Of a stretch of DNA of 64,000 nt, positions 8,447-16,528 are shown one piece after another. Source of the DNA: Calothrix sp. NIES-2100 (lineage in GTDB: Bacteria > Cyanobacteriota > Cyanobacteriia > Cyanobacteriales > Nostocaceae); contig NZ_AP018178.1 in the NCBI RefSeq assembly GCF_002368195.1, forward strand, positions 6,212,645 to 6,276,644. The letters run 5' to 3'. Position 1 is the stretch's first letter. Every line of letters begins with the position of its first letter. Position numbers and translations under genes: made by a program. The notes beneath the pieces were generated by a model, which saw nothing but the letters and a program-made list of their open reading frames with translations, had not been told where the DNA came from and ran no database searches.

Positions 8447-8503
8447 ACTATTGACTATTGACTGCCCAATGCCCCATGCCCAATGCCCCATGCCCAATGC
8501 CCA
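8447..8503. repeat. Short heptamer-type tandem repeats in hfq-dapF spacer
   Basis: Consecutive TGACTAT heptamers, then alternating CCCAATGC/CCCCATGC units. The same word family (GGGCATTG, GGGCATGG) recurs near 18030, 27720, 40305, 51075 and 58005, marking it as a dispersed repeat of this genome. Confidence 0.75.
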
Positions 8504-8557
8504 CGTTCTAATTCATAATCAACAGTAACTAATCTTTGATAATTCATCCTGAGATAA

Positions 8558-9397
8558 ATGGCAATCGAATTTACTAAGTATCACGGTTTGGGTAATGACT
8601 TTATTCTGATTGACAATCGCTCTTCATCAGTGCCAGTAATAACTCCAGAGCAAGCAATCAAGTTGTGCGATCGCCACTTTGGTATCGGTGCAGATGGTGT
8701 GATTTTTGCTTTGCCGGGAGAAAACGGTACTGACTATACCATGCGGATTTTTAATTCTGATGGTTCAGAACCGGAAATGTGCGGGAATGGTATTCGCTGT
8801 TTAGGTGTGTTTTTAGCTGATTTGGAAGGAGAATCTAGAACTAAAGACTTATATCGCATTCATACTTTGGCTGGTGTGATGTCACCTCAACTGATGGCTG
8901 ACGGCCAAGTGAAAGTGGATATGGGTTTACCCAAATTACTAGCTGGAGAAATTCCCACTACCTTAAGCGCTGCGGATACAAAGGTAATTAATCAGCCGCT
9001 AGAGGTAGCAGGGAAAACTTGGGAAGTTACCTGTGTCAGTATGGGCAATCCCCACTGTATTACCTTTGTGGAAGATGTCGCCGCCATTCCCCTAGAAAGT
9101 ATTGGGCCCCAGTTTGAGCATCACCCAGTTTTTCCCCAACGGACAAATACCGAATTTATTGAAGTTGTCAGCCGCGATCGCTTGAAAATGCGGGTATGGG
9201 AACGAGGTGCGGGTATTACCTTAGCTTGTGGTACTGGTGCTTGTGCTTCTTTGGTAGCTGGTGTGTTGACCGGAAAATGCGATCGCACAGCCACTGTAGA
9301 ACTACCTGGCGGCCCCTTGCAAATTGAATGGTCAGAAATTGACCAACGAGTATACATGACTGGCCCAGCAGAGCGAGTTTTTACAGGAAAATTATAA
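8558..9397 (+). CDS. dapF: Diaminopimelate epimerase
   Basis: Cofactor-free racemase that interconverts LL- and meso-diaminopimelate in the lysine and peptidoglycan pathway. The 279-residue protein has both catalytic cysteines in their motifs: C75 in EMCGNGIRC and C224 in ACGTGAC. The N-terminal FTKYHGLGNDF and the GNPHC segment are also typical. ATG at 8558 directly precedes AIEFTKYHGLGND, the normal family N-terminus. It is monocistronic by appearance; heptamer repeats follow its stop codon. Confidence 0.97.
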   Translation: MAIEFTKYHGLGNDFILIDNRSSSVPVITPEQAIKLCDRHFGIGADGVIFALPGENGTDYTMRIFNSDGSEPEMCGNGIRCLGVFLADLEGESRTKDLYRIHTLAGVMSPQLMADGQVKVDMGLPKLLAGEIPTTLSAADTKVINQPLEVAGKTWEVTCVSMGNPHCITFVEDVAAIPLESIGPQFEHHPVFPQRTNTEFIEVVSRDRLKMRVWERGAGITLACGTGACASLVAGVLTGKCDRTATVELPGGPLQIEWSEIDQRVYMTGPAERVFTGKL

Positions 9398-9475
9398 CCG
9401 TTGACTGTTGACTGTTGACTGTTGACACTTCGAGTGAGCTTCAGTGCGGCGCTGTTGACTATCAACAAGAAAAAC
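9398..9475. repeat. TTGACTG heptamer repeats after dapF
   Basis: Four consecutive GTTGACT heptamers directly after the dapF stop codon, with a degenerate continuation (GCTGTTGACTATC). It belongs to the short tandemly repeated repetitive class known from heterocystous cyanobacteria. Confidence 0.75.
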
Positions 9476-9568
9476 ATTTGAGTGTATTGAATTGGCAGGT
9501 ATGTTGCCTGCCATGCCAAAAACCTGAATTTGGTAGGATATGAACAATGAGAATCACATCCTACCCCT

Positions 9569-10354
9569 ATGCGATCGCCATTTCCGGGAATGAATCCCTA
9601 CCTCGAATATCCTGAACTTTGGCCAGAAGTTCATCACTGGATAATCACAGCCATTGCAGAGTCGTTGGTTCCTCAGCTACGCCCAAAATATCGGGTAGCA
9701 GTTGAAAAACGGGTATATCAGGTAACCGATGAAAATTCTGTTCTAGTTGGTATTCCGGATGTGAGTGTGGGGCGATCGCTGACAAAAACTGAAGCAGAAT
9801 TATCTAGCGTTGCGGTTGCATCGTCGCCAGTGAAGCCGATTACAGTCAATGTTCCCATACCGGAGGAGGTGCGGGAAGGATACCTAGAGGTCAGGGAAGT
9901 AGGAACAGGGGAAGTCGTCACAGTTATTGAGGTTCTCTCACCGAAAAATAAGCGTCCGGGAGCAGGGCGAAATGCTTATGAAAGCAAGCGTCAACAAGTA
10001 TTAGGTAGTTTGTCTCATCTCGTGGAAATTGATTTACTACGAGGCGGAAAACCTATGCCGATTTTGGGGACAGAGATTCCAGCAAGTTATCGGATTTTGG
10101 TGAGTCGCTGCAATTATCGCCCCAAAGCTGAGTTATACCCGTTTAATTTGCCAGAAGCAATTCCATCGTTTCTGTTACCTCTGCGTCAGGGAGATACAGA
10201 GCCTTTATTAGATTTGCAAGCATTGATACATGGGGTATATGACCGGGCAGGATTTGATTTGGCTATAGATTATACTCATGAGCCTGTACCACCGTTATCG
10301 TCAGCTGATGGTATTTGGGTGGATGCTTTGTTGAAAGAGCAAGGTTTGAGGTGA
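9569..10354 (+). CDS. DUF4058 family protein
   Basis: A 261-residue protein beginning MRSPFPGMNPYLE and containing WPEVHHWIITAIAE, the hallmarks of DUF4058, a family expanded in cyanobacteria and some planctomycetes. The central part (VTVIEVLSPKNKRPG...AYESKRQQVL...HLVEIDLLRGG) has spaced Glu, Lys and Asp residues that resemble a PD-(D/E)xK nuclease core, which is an inference from pattern only. No signal peptide. Function is unknown. It stands alone between dapF and the AT-rich pair; the start follows CCCCT and is a standard ATG. Confidence 0.85.
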   Translation: MRSPFPGMNPYLEYPELWPEVHHWIITAIAESLVPQLRPKYRVAVEKRVYQVTDENSVLVGIPDVSVGRSLTKTEAELSSVAVASSPVKPITVNVPIPEEVREGYLEVREVGTGEVVTVIEVLSPKNKRPGAGRNAYESKRQQVLGSLSHLVEIDLLRGGKPMPILGTEIPASYRILVSRCNYRPKAELYPFNLPEAIPSFLLPLRQGDTEPLLDLQALIHGVYDRAGFDLAIDYTHEPVPPLSSADGIWVDALLKEQGLR

Positions 10355-10488
10355 TAAATTATCAGCCAGACCCATTTCATTTGTAGGGTAGGGGTTTCCC
10401 CGCCCTCTAGGGTTTCCCGCCATTTGCCTTGGCGACAATATGTATGTCACAATCACTAATTGAATTTTTCAAGGAGAAATTAATATAA

Positions 10489-11196
10489 ATGATATTACCC
10501 ATAATTAGTGCAGTTGGTATAGTTTGCACTGGAAAGTTAGCAGCAATGGAACTAGGAAAAAGTTTTGCAGCCGGTATAAAAAAAGATTTTATGGCAGTTA
10601 TAAATGATTTATTTGATAAATTAAATATTTTTGCTCAAACTATAGATTTTATAGCTCTAGAATGGATTGGAAAGATAGAGCAGTCTGCTAAAGTTGTAGT
10701 TCAACAAGCAATTAACGATATTTCCCAACTCATTGATGACATTTTTGATAAGACTAGAGGATTAGTCGAAATAACTTTTAAAGTTTTATTTCAACCAATT
10801 TTTGACAGACTAGAACTATTAGAACGTAATTTTATCAAGGAAATTAATCTGATGATTGACAAAATCGAACGCATTGTAGATACAGTTATCAATGATCTAC
10901 AAGGAATGTTAGGAAAGATTGAATACGATTTTAGAAAACTGAGTATTTCTTCGCTCTTGAGAGGAAGACATGAGCTAGACGATATCTATAAGCAAAGAGA
11001 AAGGAATCTCTTAAGAAGACTAAATGGCAAAAGTCCTTTAAATGAGATCTTAAGAACTTATGGTCAGCTTGAGTACAATGCTTTAGAAATGGCACGTATA
11101 CGCAGAGGAACTGTGTCAAATAAATTGTATACGGAAGACTACCTAAAGTATGGTATGCTTTTTAGATTATGGTATCAATTTTGGCAAGCGAGCTAA
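10489..11196 (+). CDS. Uncharacterised helical protein, first gene of an AT-rich pair
   Basis: Not recognised. The 235-residue protein starts with a hydrophobic stretch (MILPIISAVGIVCTGKLAAMELG) that could be a membrane anchor or amphipathic helix, then residues 30-150 are almost entirely long amphipathic helices with repeated I/L/F spacing and many D, K and E (KIERIVDTVINDLQGMLGKI), suggesting a coiled coil or helical bundle of the apolipoprotein or pore-forming type. The C-terminal third contains arginine-rich segments (LLRGRHELDD, KQRERNLLRRLNGK). It is visibly richer in A and T than dapF or DUF4058 and lacks HIP1 sites, which suggests acquired DNA. An AAGGAG lies 12 bases before the ATG. 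The next gene follows after 38 bases. Confidence 0.65.
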   Translation: MILPIISAVGIVCTGKLAAMELGKSFAAGIKKDFMAVINDLFDKLNIFAQTIDFIALEWIGKIEQSAKVVVQQAINDISQLIDDIFDKTRGLVEITFKVLFQPIFDRLELLERNFIKEINLMIDKIERIVDTVINDLQGMLGKIEYDFRKLSISSLLRGRHELDDIYKQRERNLLRRLNGKSPLNEILRTYGQLEYNALEMARIRRGTVSNKLYTEDYLKYGMLFRLWYQFWQAS

Positions 11197-11234
11197 AGTA
11201 GCAAAATTATTATAAACAGTGAAGGATATAGAAA

Positions 11235-11876
11235 ATGAATTCCAATAAGACAGCAATTGATTGTTATAATGAAGCTCTCAATATATTGACAATTAAGAGT
11301 CAAGAGCTTGAAACTGCAATAGAGATAATTCATACCTTAAGAGAAGAACTTAAAAAAACTCAAAAAGAGCTTGAAGAAACAAAAGCAGAACTTCACGCAT
11401 TTAAGGATTATTTAAGTCCTTTACTGCTCCAAAATCAAGGAGAAAATATTCGCCTTGATTTGGGAAATTTAAATAAATCATTGATAGTACACACAAGTGG
11501 TGGAGACACTTCATTTAGCGCTATAACCGTGGATGTAGGTACTTTTGGGAATGACACAAATTTAAGGAATAGTTATTTTCTGAAAGGCAGAGACGTTGGA
11601 TCAGGACGAGCAGCGGCATTTTATATAAGAGGTGACGGAGAAATATTTGGAAAAATAAAATACAGCCAAGAATTTTCTTGGACGCAGGGACAAGTTCCTG
11701 TAAAAATGTATCATAGCAACGAATGTTTTTGCTTTATCACATCAGTAAGGGGTAAGTTTGAGGGTGCAGGCGAAGTAGTACACACTTATATTGGTAATGA
11801 CGGTTTTTGGTATTTGGGTGGAAGTTCAGCTCAGTCTGGCGTGAGTGCTTGTGCAAGATGCGTCGGAAAAGTTTAG
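11235..11876 (+). CDS. Uncharacterised protein with coiled coil and tail-fibre-like C-terminus
   Basis: A 213-residue protein. Residues 15-60 form a strong coiled coil (ETAIEIIHTLREELKKTQ, ELEETKAELHAF). Residues 65-213 look beta-rich, with many Gly, Ser and Thr. The last 50 residues (CFCFITSVRGKFEGAGEVV, DGFWYLGGSS, GVSACARCVG) resemble a C-terminal module I associate with phage tail fibres and similar host-recognition proteins; that match is from memory and unverified. It shares AT-rich composition and strand with the preceding gene, 38 bases upstream, and has its own GAAGGA ribosome-binding site. Together they could form a small surface-binding or toxin-like pair, but function is unknown. 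Confidence 0.6.
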   Translation: MNSNKTAIDCYNEALNILTIKSQELETAIEIIHTLREELKKTQKELEETKAELHAFKDYLSPLLLQNQGENIRLDLGNLNKSLIVHTSGGDTSFSAITVDVGTFGNDTNLRNSYFLKGRDVGSGRAAAFYIRGDGEIFGKIKYSQEFSWTQGQVPVKMYHSNECFCFITSVRGKFEGAGEVVHTYIGNDGFWYLGGSSAQSGVSACARCVGKV

Positions 11877-12549
11877 AAGATTTTCTACTAGTTGTGAACG
11901 AGAAGGACTATACATTAAATGGAAGCAAGATCAGCCTCACGCGCTAGACGCAGAGAATATTAGCTCGCAATCTACTCTAACTACATAGCAGATCTATTCA
12001 CTACTCCCAACATAACTGTATATTTTTTTCTCAAATCCGAAAAATCACAGTCAATCAATTTTGGATTTTAGATTGACCCCATGCATTAATACAGGGGCTG
12101 CAATTAAAAATTTTGGATTATCGATTTGTTCCATAAATAAAGTTGGGGAATTGAGACCTTTTTAGATGTTTAATTTTTAATTCTCAATCCAAAATTTAAC
12201 ATTTAAAATCTAAAATGACATTCATACCCTCCTCCCATGTCAAAGCTCAACACCCAGAAAATAGAGATTTTTAGGGTTACTCACTCTAACTCAGGTATGA
12301 ATACTGAGAATTAAACTCAGTAATAAATTACTCCAAATGCATGAGGACATAATTCTGTAATTTGGGAAAATGAAGTAGTAAGAGTGAAACATACTACCAA
12401 TCAAAAAACACAGTTCGTTGCTGAATTACATCAGCCAAACCAATTCTCCGAAATTCAGAAACTATTTTGACATCTGATATTCGTAATTTTGAATTGGTAG
12501 GACTGTCTTAATGATTGATTAGCTAGTAAGAGTGATGGGAGGAAAAATT
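11877..12549. other. AT-rich gene-free stretch
   Basis: About 670 bases between the AT-rich pair and the pentapeptide-repeat gene. It contains TTTTGGATTTTAGATT-like low-complexity words, similar to those near 14395 and 62780, but no supported gene, tRNA or clear terminator. The 3' end should hold the promoter of the pentapeptide gene. Confidence 0.5.
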
Positions 12550-12993
12550 ATGAGACAGACATTGTTGACAGCAGTAGCTTTATTCAGCACCCTATCTTTA
12601 GCTGCGCCAATTTCTGCTCAAGCAGGCGAAAACCAAGCCCAGGTAAAACGCTTGCTGGAAACGGGAGCTTGTTCTGGATGTAATTTAACAGGTGTCAACC
12701 TTAGCGGCGCTCACTTAATTGGTGCAGATTTGAGAAACGCTAATTTAAAAGGTGCAAATTTAAAAGGCGCTAATATAGAAGGTGCTGATTTAGCAGGTGC
12801 TAATTTAGAAGCTGCGAATTTAACAAAAGTATTCGCCAGTGGTACAACCTTTAATAAAGCTAACCTGACTAATGCTGATTTAAGTGGCTCTCATTTACAT
12901 AACGCGCAAGTAGATGGCGCTATTATGATTGGGACTAATCTCACGGGTGCGGATGGATTTGATATTAATCTCGGTATCGGCGGTGAACTATGA
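12550..12993 (+). CDS. Secreted pentapeptide-repeat protein
   Basis: Residues 1-25 form a Sec signal peptide (hydrophobic LLTAVALFSTLSLAAPI, cleavage after SAQA). The mature part has a CSGC motif and then about sixteen A(D/N)LxX pentapeptides (ADLRNANLKGANLKGANIEG), predicted to fold as a right-handed square beta-helix. A periplasmic or thylakoid-lumen location is likely. I chose the ATG at 12550 because GGGAGGA lies just upstream; the GTG at 12532 would place the ribosome-binding site inside the gene. The molecular role of such proteins in cyanobacteria is mostly unknown. The gene is convergent with tldE. Confidence 0.8.
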   Translation: MRQTLLTAVALFSTLSLAAPISAQAGENQAQVKRLLETGACSGCNLTGVNLSGAHLIGADLRNANLKGANLKGANIEGADLAGANLEAANLTKVFASGTTFNKANLTNADLSGSHLHNAQVDGAIMIGTNLTGADGFDINLGIGGEL

Positions 12994-13050
12994 TAGTCAA
13001 GAGTTAGAAACTAGAAGTAACTCTAATCTCTAACTCCTAACTATTAACTA

Positions 13051-14391
13051 TTAATCTCCAGTAATTGAGAGTTCATTAACCCAAATGCGGGGACAAACTC
13101 CCCCTGGTGTTAACTCAACTTCTTTTTCTACACAAATAATTGATTTCAGAAGTTCCAAGAAATCGCCAGCGACTGTTGCTGACTCAATACTCGTTTTCTC
13201 ACCTTTATTAATTAACCAACCATCAAAAGGTAGAGAAAACGAACCTTGTAAAGATTTCACTCCCGCATGGAGAGCTTGTAAATCATCAATCAAAATTACA
13301 TTCTCCGCAGTATCTAAGCTTAATTCTTTCTCAGGCTCAGCGGCTCTAAATACATGAAAAAAGTTAGGGCTAACGCTGACTTTTGCGCCAATACTTGCGT
13401 TACCTGTTGGCTGAGCATTCATTCTTTTAGCAGTTCCAGCACTGTGGAGAAATCCTGTTAAAATGCCCTTTTCAATGAGAGAAACCTGACGGGTAGGCGT
13501 TCCTTCGCCATCAAAACTTTCTGCGCCAATATTAGCTGGGTGTAGTGCATCATCGACGACTGAAATTAGAGGAGAAGCAATTTGCTTACCTATATCATCA
13601 GGAGTTGATAGGCTTTGATGATCCAGAATACTTTGGGCATTGTACAAATTAGAAAAAGCACCCAACAAACTTAAAAAAGCTTCTGGCGAGAAAACAACTA
13701 AATATTTACCAGTTTTAATTTTTTCATAGTTCAAATGGCTGATAGTTTTTTCAGCTGTTTCTTGAATACAACCATTGATGTCTAAATTCTCTACACCACG
13801 GTTGATTCTAAAAGCGCCAGCACTGCGTGGTTTTTTCCCTTCTTCTTCGGTTTTGCTGTAAAGATATACCGATGCTATAGAGTGGGATTCAATTCTGGCT
13901 GCGCCTTCACTATTGAGATAGAATCGGTCAATATCTCTTTGTGCCAAGCCATTATAAGGCACTCCTTTAATTGCTGGATGGGCTGATAGTAATTCTTTTT
14001 CAGCTACCAGTAGTTTTTCAATGAGTTCAGCAACAGGTGCTTGGGGTGCTTTATCGTGAGGCGTGTTTTCAATCGGAATAGTAGCCTCTGGGCTAAAATC
14101 AGGGACATTTTCTTTAACACCGAAGAAACTAGCTTCGTAGGCGGTTTTTAAGGCTAATTCTAAGCCTTTGGGGTCTACATCTGTGGTGCTGGTGACTCCC
14201 ATTGTATTCTGTTCATTCCAGACTCGAACGGTAACACCTGAACGATTGGAGGCTTTAACTTGTTTTGGCTCACCTTGGTCTACTTGGACGCTTGTTTCAT
14301 CGACAGTGGAGCCATAAATATCGAATTTTTGAATGCCAAGTTTTTGGGCATTTTCTCGGGCAGAATTGGCAATATCTTTGATAGTTGGCAT
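13051..14391 (-). CDS. tldE: TldE/PmbA subunit of the TldD-TldE protease
   Basis: About 446 residues of the PmbA/TldE family, the non-metal-binding partner of TldD. The heterodimer degrades unfolded or tailored peptides and helps mature some peptide natural products in other bacteria (family knowledge). Visible family elements include GVTVRVWNEQNTMG, FDGEGTPTRQVSLIEKG and TGFLHSAGTAKRM. It has no HExxxH, as expected. The ATG at 14391 (MPTIKDIAN) is preferred over the TTG six bases upstream. It lies downstream of tldD on the same strand, 327 bases away, with repeats in between. Confidence 0.92.
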   Translation of the reverse strand: MPTIKDIANSARENAQKLGIQKFDIYGSTVDETSVQVDQGEPKQVKASNRSGVTVRVWNEQNTMGVTSTTDVDPKGLELALKTAYEASFFGVKENVPDFSPEATIPIENTPHDKAPQAPVAELIEKLLVAEKELLSAHPAIKGVPYNGLAQRDIDRFYLNSEGAARIESHSIASVYLYSKTEEEGKKPRSAGAFRINRGVENLDINGCIQETAEKTISHLNYEKIKTGKYLVVFSPEAFLSLLGAFSNLYNAQSILDHQSLSTPDDIGKQIASPLISVVDDALHPANIGAESFDGEGTPTRQVSLIEKGILTGFLHSAGTAKRMNAQPTGNASIGAKVSVSPNFFHVFRAAEPEKELSLDTAENVILIDDLQALHAGVKSLQGSFSLPFDGWLINKGEKTSIESATVAGDFLELLKSIICVEKEVELTPGGVCPRIWVNELSITGD

Positions 14392-14718
14392 AGTCAATTT
14401 TGGATTTTGGATTTTGGATTTTTAACCGCAGAGAACGCAGAGGAGCCAGTGCGTTGCTCGGGTTTCCCGCGTTGTAGCAACTGGCGTGACACAGAGTAAA
14501 GAGGTTCCAAAGCTATTCGCTAGAGATTTACTCCCCTCTCCTGTTAGGAGAGGGGTTGGGGGTGAGGTCAAAATCCTGTGCATCGAATTGAGGTTTTTTT
14601 AATGAACCGCCTTCTCTTCGAGAGGCTTCCGCCAACGCGCAGCGTCTCGCAGAGAAGGACGCGGAGGACGCAAAGGAAGAGATGAAAAAGAAATGTTTTG
14701 GAGAGTATGGGGTAATTA
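14392..14718. other. Repeat-filled spacer between tldD and tldE
   Basis: Contains TTTTGGA tandem heptamers next to the tldE start, a perfect 10-bp hairpin (14533-14555), the GGGGTTGGGGGTGAGG element also seen inverted at about 16349, and a degenerate GC-rich palindromic piece at 14620-14660. No gene is seen; the tldE promoter must lie here or the two genes are co-transcribed through it. Confidence 0.6.
14533..14555. terminator. Perfect 10-bp CT/AG-rich hairpin
   Basis: Arms CCCCTCTCCT and AGGAGAGGGG with a GTT loop, part of the dispersed CCCTCTCC...GGGGTTGGGG element. It may end the tldD transcript, but it lacks a T-run. Confidence 0.45.
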
Positions 14719-16191
14719 TTAGCGTCCGCCTACGGTGATAGAATCAACCTTAATATGAGGTTGTCCTACTGTGGTGTAGATACTGCCACTAACAGAACCA
14801 CAAAAACCAGGTGCAAGTTCTAAATCTTGGGAACACATGGAAATTTTATTCATAATTTCCTTAGCTTCACCAATCAAAATTGCGCCTTTTAATGGTTTGG
14901 TGATTTTGCCATTTTCAATCAAATAAGCTTCATCAACACCAAAGTTAAATTGACCTGTAGCACCAACGCTACCACCACCCATTTTTTTGCAGTAAATGCC
15001 TTTATCAATGGAGGCAAATAAATCATCAACGCTGTATTCACCAGTAGCGATATAAGTGTTACGCATCCGGCTAGCAGCAGCATAGGTATAATTTTGGCGG
15101 CGTCCGCTTCCGGTTCTGGGGTGTCCGGTGCGTGAAGAACCTGTTCTGTCTGCTAGGAAGTTCTTAAGAACGCCTTTTTCTATTAATAGGGTTCTTTGCG
15201 CGGGCATACCTTCATCATCCATGTCTATGGTTCCAAAGGCATTTTCAGATCGTCCTTCATCCCAAGCTGTCAGGCTTTCGTGAGCAATTTTCTCGCCTTT
15301 TTTATCAGCAAAGGGTGTGGTATTTTTTTCTATTTGAGTAGTTTCTAATAAGTGTCCGCAAGCTTCGTGGAAGATTACCCCGCCAAAGTGATTGGCCATG
15401 ATAATTGGATAAGTACCAGATTCTACGTAATCTGCATAAAGCATTTTACCAGCAGATTCGGATATTTGCTCGGCGGCTTGTTGGTAATCCCAAGTTCTCA
15501 GGAAGTTGGCATCACTGGTATTACCTGCGCGTTCACCAATGGAGGCGCGATTAGCACCATCTGCACACAGTAGGTTAAAGCCTACGGATTGGGTGAGGCG
15601 AATGTCACGGGCAAAAGTACCGTCACTGGCGGCGACTAAGACTTCTTGCCAATCGCGGAAATAGGTAGCACGGCGGGATTGCACATGGCTAGCTTTTTTC
15701 TGCAATTGGGCAGTACCATCAAGTAGAACTTCTCCCATTTCGCGGATGGAGCTACACAAAGGTAACCAGCCATCTTTACCGCGTTTTGTGGCGTAGTCCC
15801 TCAGTAGTTCTAGGTTGATTTCTGGGATAAAAGCGTTGGGTGCGGGTAATTGCAATCCCAGGATAGAAAGACCTTTTTCTAAGGCGGCTTTCAAACCGGA
15901 GAAGGAAAGGTTATTGGTGCTGACGTAGCAATCAGCTTTACCACGAAATACTCTCACGCCCGCACCTGTGGCGAGACTTGGGGAAATACTGGTGATAGCG
16001 TCATCTTCAGCAAGGCAACTAATATAGTTGCGACGCTCTAGATAAAATTCAACAAAGTCAGCACCAGCGGCGCGTCCTAGTCCCAAAAGGGTAGCCAGGG
16101 GGGCTTCCCATGTGTCATCGAATCGTTCCGATGTGGAAGAGTATTGTAGATTGGGGAGCTGGTTCGAGAGAAGTAGGGTACTTGTAAGCAT
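14719..16191 (-). CDS. tldD: TldD metalloprotease subunit
   Basis: A 490-residue zinc-dependent protease subunit. The metal site HEACGH (HExxxH) is at residues 275-280, in the family context GGVIFHEACGHLLET. C-terminal family elements (GAKEIMNKI-like, ELAPGFCGSVSGSIYTTVGQP, KVDSITVGG) are present. It acts with TldE, encoded downstream on the same strand, in the cytosol to cleave small unfolded peptides. The minus-strand ATG at 16191 begins MLTSTLLLSNQLPN, a normal cyanobacterial start for this protein. A CT-rich hairpin and a 36-bp direct repeat lie upstream. Confidence 0.95.
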   Translation of the reverse strand: MLTSTLLLSNQLPNLQYSSTSERFDDTWEAPLATLLGLGRAAGADFVEFYLERRNYISCLAEDDAITSISPSLATGAGVRVFRGKADCYVSTNNLSFSGLKAALEKGLSILGLQLPAPNAFIPEINLELLRDYATKRGKDGWLPLCSSIREMGEVLLDGTAQLQKKASHVQSRRATYFRDWQEVLVAASDGTFARDIRLTQSVGFNLLCADGANRASIGERAGNTSDANFLRTWDYQQAAEQISESAGKMLYADYVESGTYPIIMANHFGGVIFHEACGHLLETTQIEKNTTPFADKKGEKIAHESLTAWDEGRSENAFGTIDMDDEGMPAQRTLLIEKGVLKNFLADRTGSSRTGHPRTGSGRRQNYTYAAASRMRNTYIATGEYSVDDLFASIDKGIYCKKMGGGSVGATGQFNFGVDEAYLIENGKITKPLKGAILIGEAKEIMNKISMCSQDLELAPGFCGSVSGSIYTTVGQPHIKVDSITVGGR

Positions 16192-16528
16192 GAATAGCCT
16201 CGTCTGCTGGCGTGTTCCGAGATTTGACCGAAAATTCCTAGTGTGTTCACTCTAGCAAATTTACAAAAGTCACAGTTGGTGGTTAAGTGGTAGGGTTTTC
16301 CTCCATAATCTTCTATAGCGGTTCTCAGCCCTTGTGAGGTAAAAGAACCCCACCCCCAACCCCCTCCCCGCAAGCGAGGAGGGGGCTATGATGTATTTCA
16401 TTTAATGAGGAAAAGCTATATGGTGCTTTACTCAAAAGAGGCTTCCAACGTTATCTCATATTCTTCGCTCATTTAATGAGGAAAAACTATATGGTGCTTT
16501 ACTCTCTAATTCCCAATTCTCAGCCGAT
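16192..16528. other. Spacer between mmsA and tldD with hairpin and 36-bp direct repeats
   Basis: Holds a hairpin (CCCCCTCC / GGAGGGGG, 16360-16385) beside an inverted copy of the CCCCACCCCCAACCCC element, and two 36-base direct repeats (16398-16433 and 16469-16504). It should also contain the tldD promoter near 16200-16300. No gene seen. Confidence 0.6.
16398..16504. repeat. Pair of 36-bp direct repeats
   Basis: Bases 16398-16433 and 16469-16504 are identical except for one G/A difference (TCATTTAATGAGGAAAA followed by G or A). The repeat distance is 71 bases. They lie just downstream of the minus-strand mmsA gene. Confidence 0.9.

Noticed and set aside
8110..8497. Plus- and minus-strand frames around hfq
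   Set aside because: They overlap hfq or run through CCCAATGC repeats; hfq on the minus strand has a clear family match.
16155..16170. GGTTCGA word suggestive of a tRNA T-arm
   Set aside because: It lies inside tldD and no cloverleaf can be built around it; no tRNA gene was recognised in the window.
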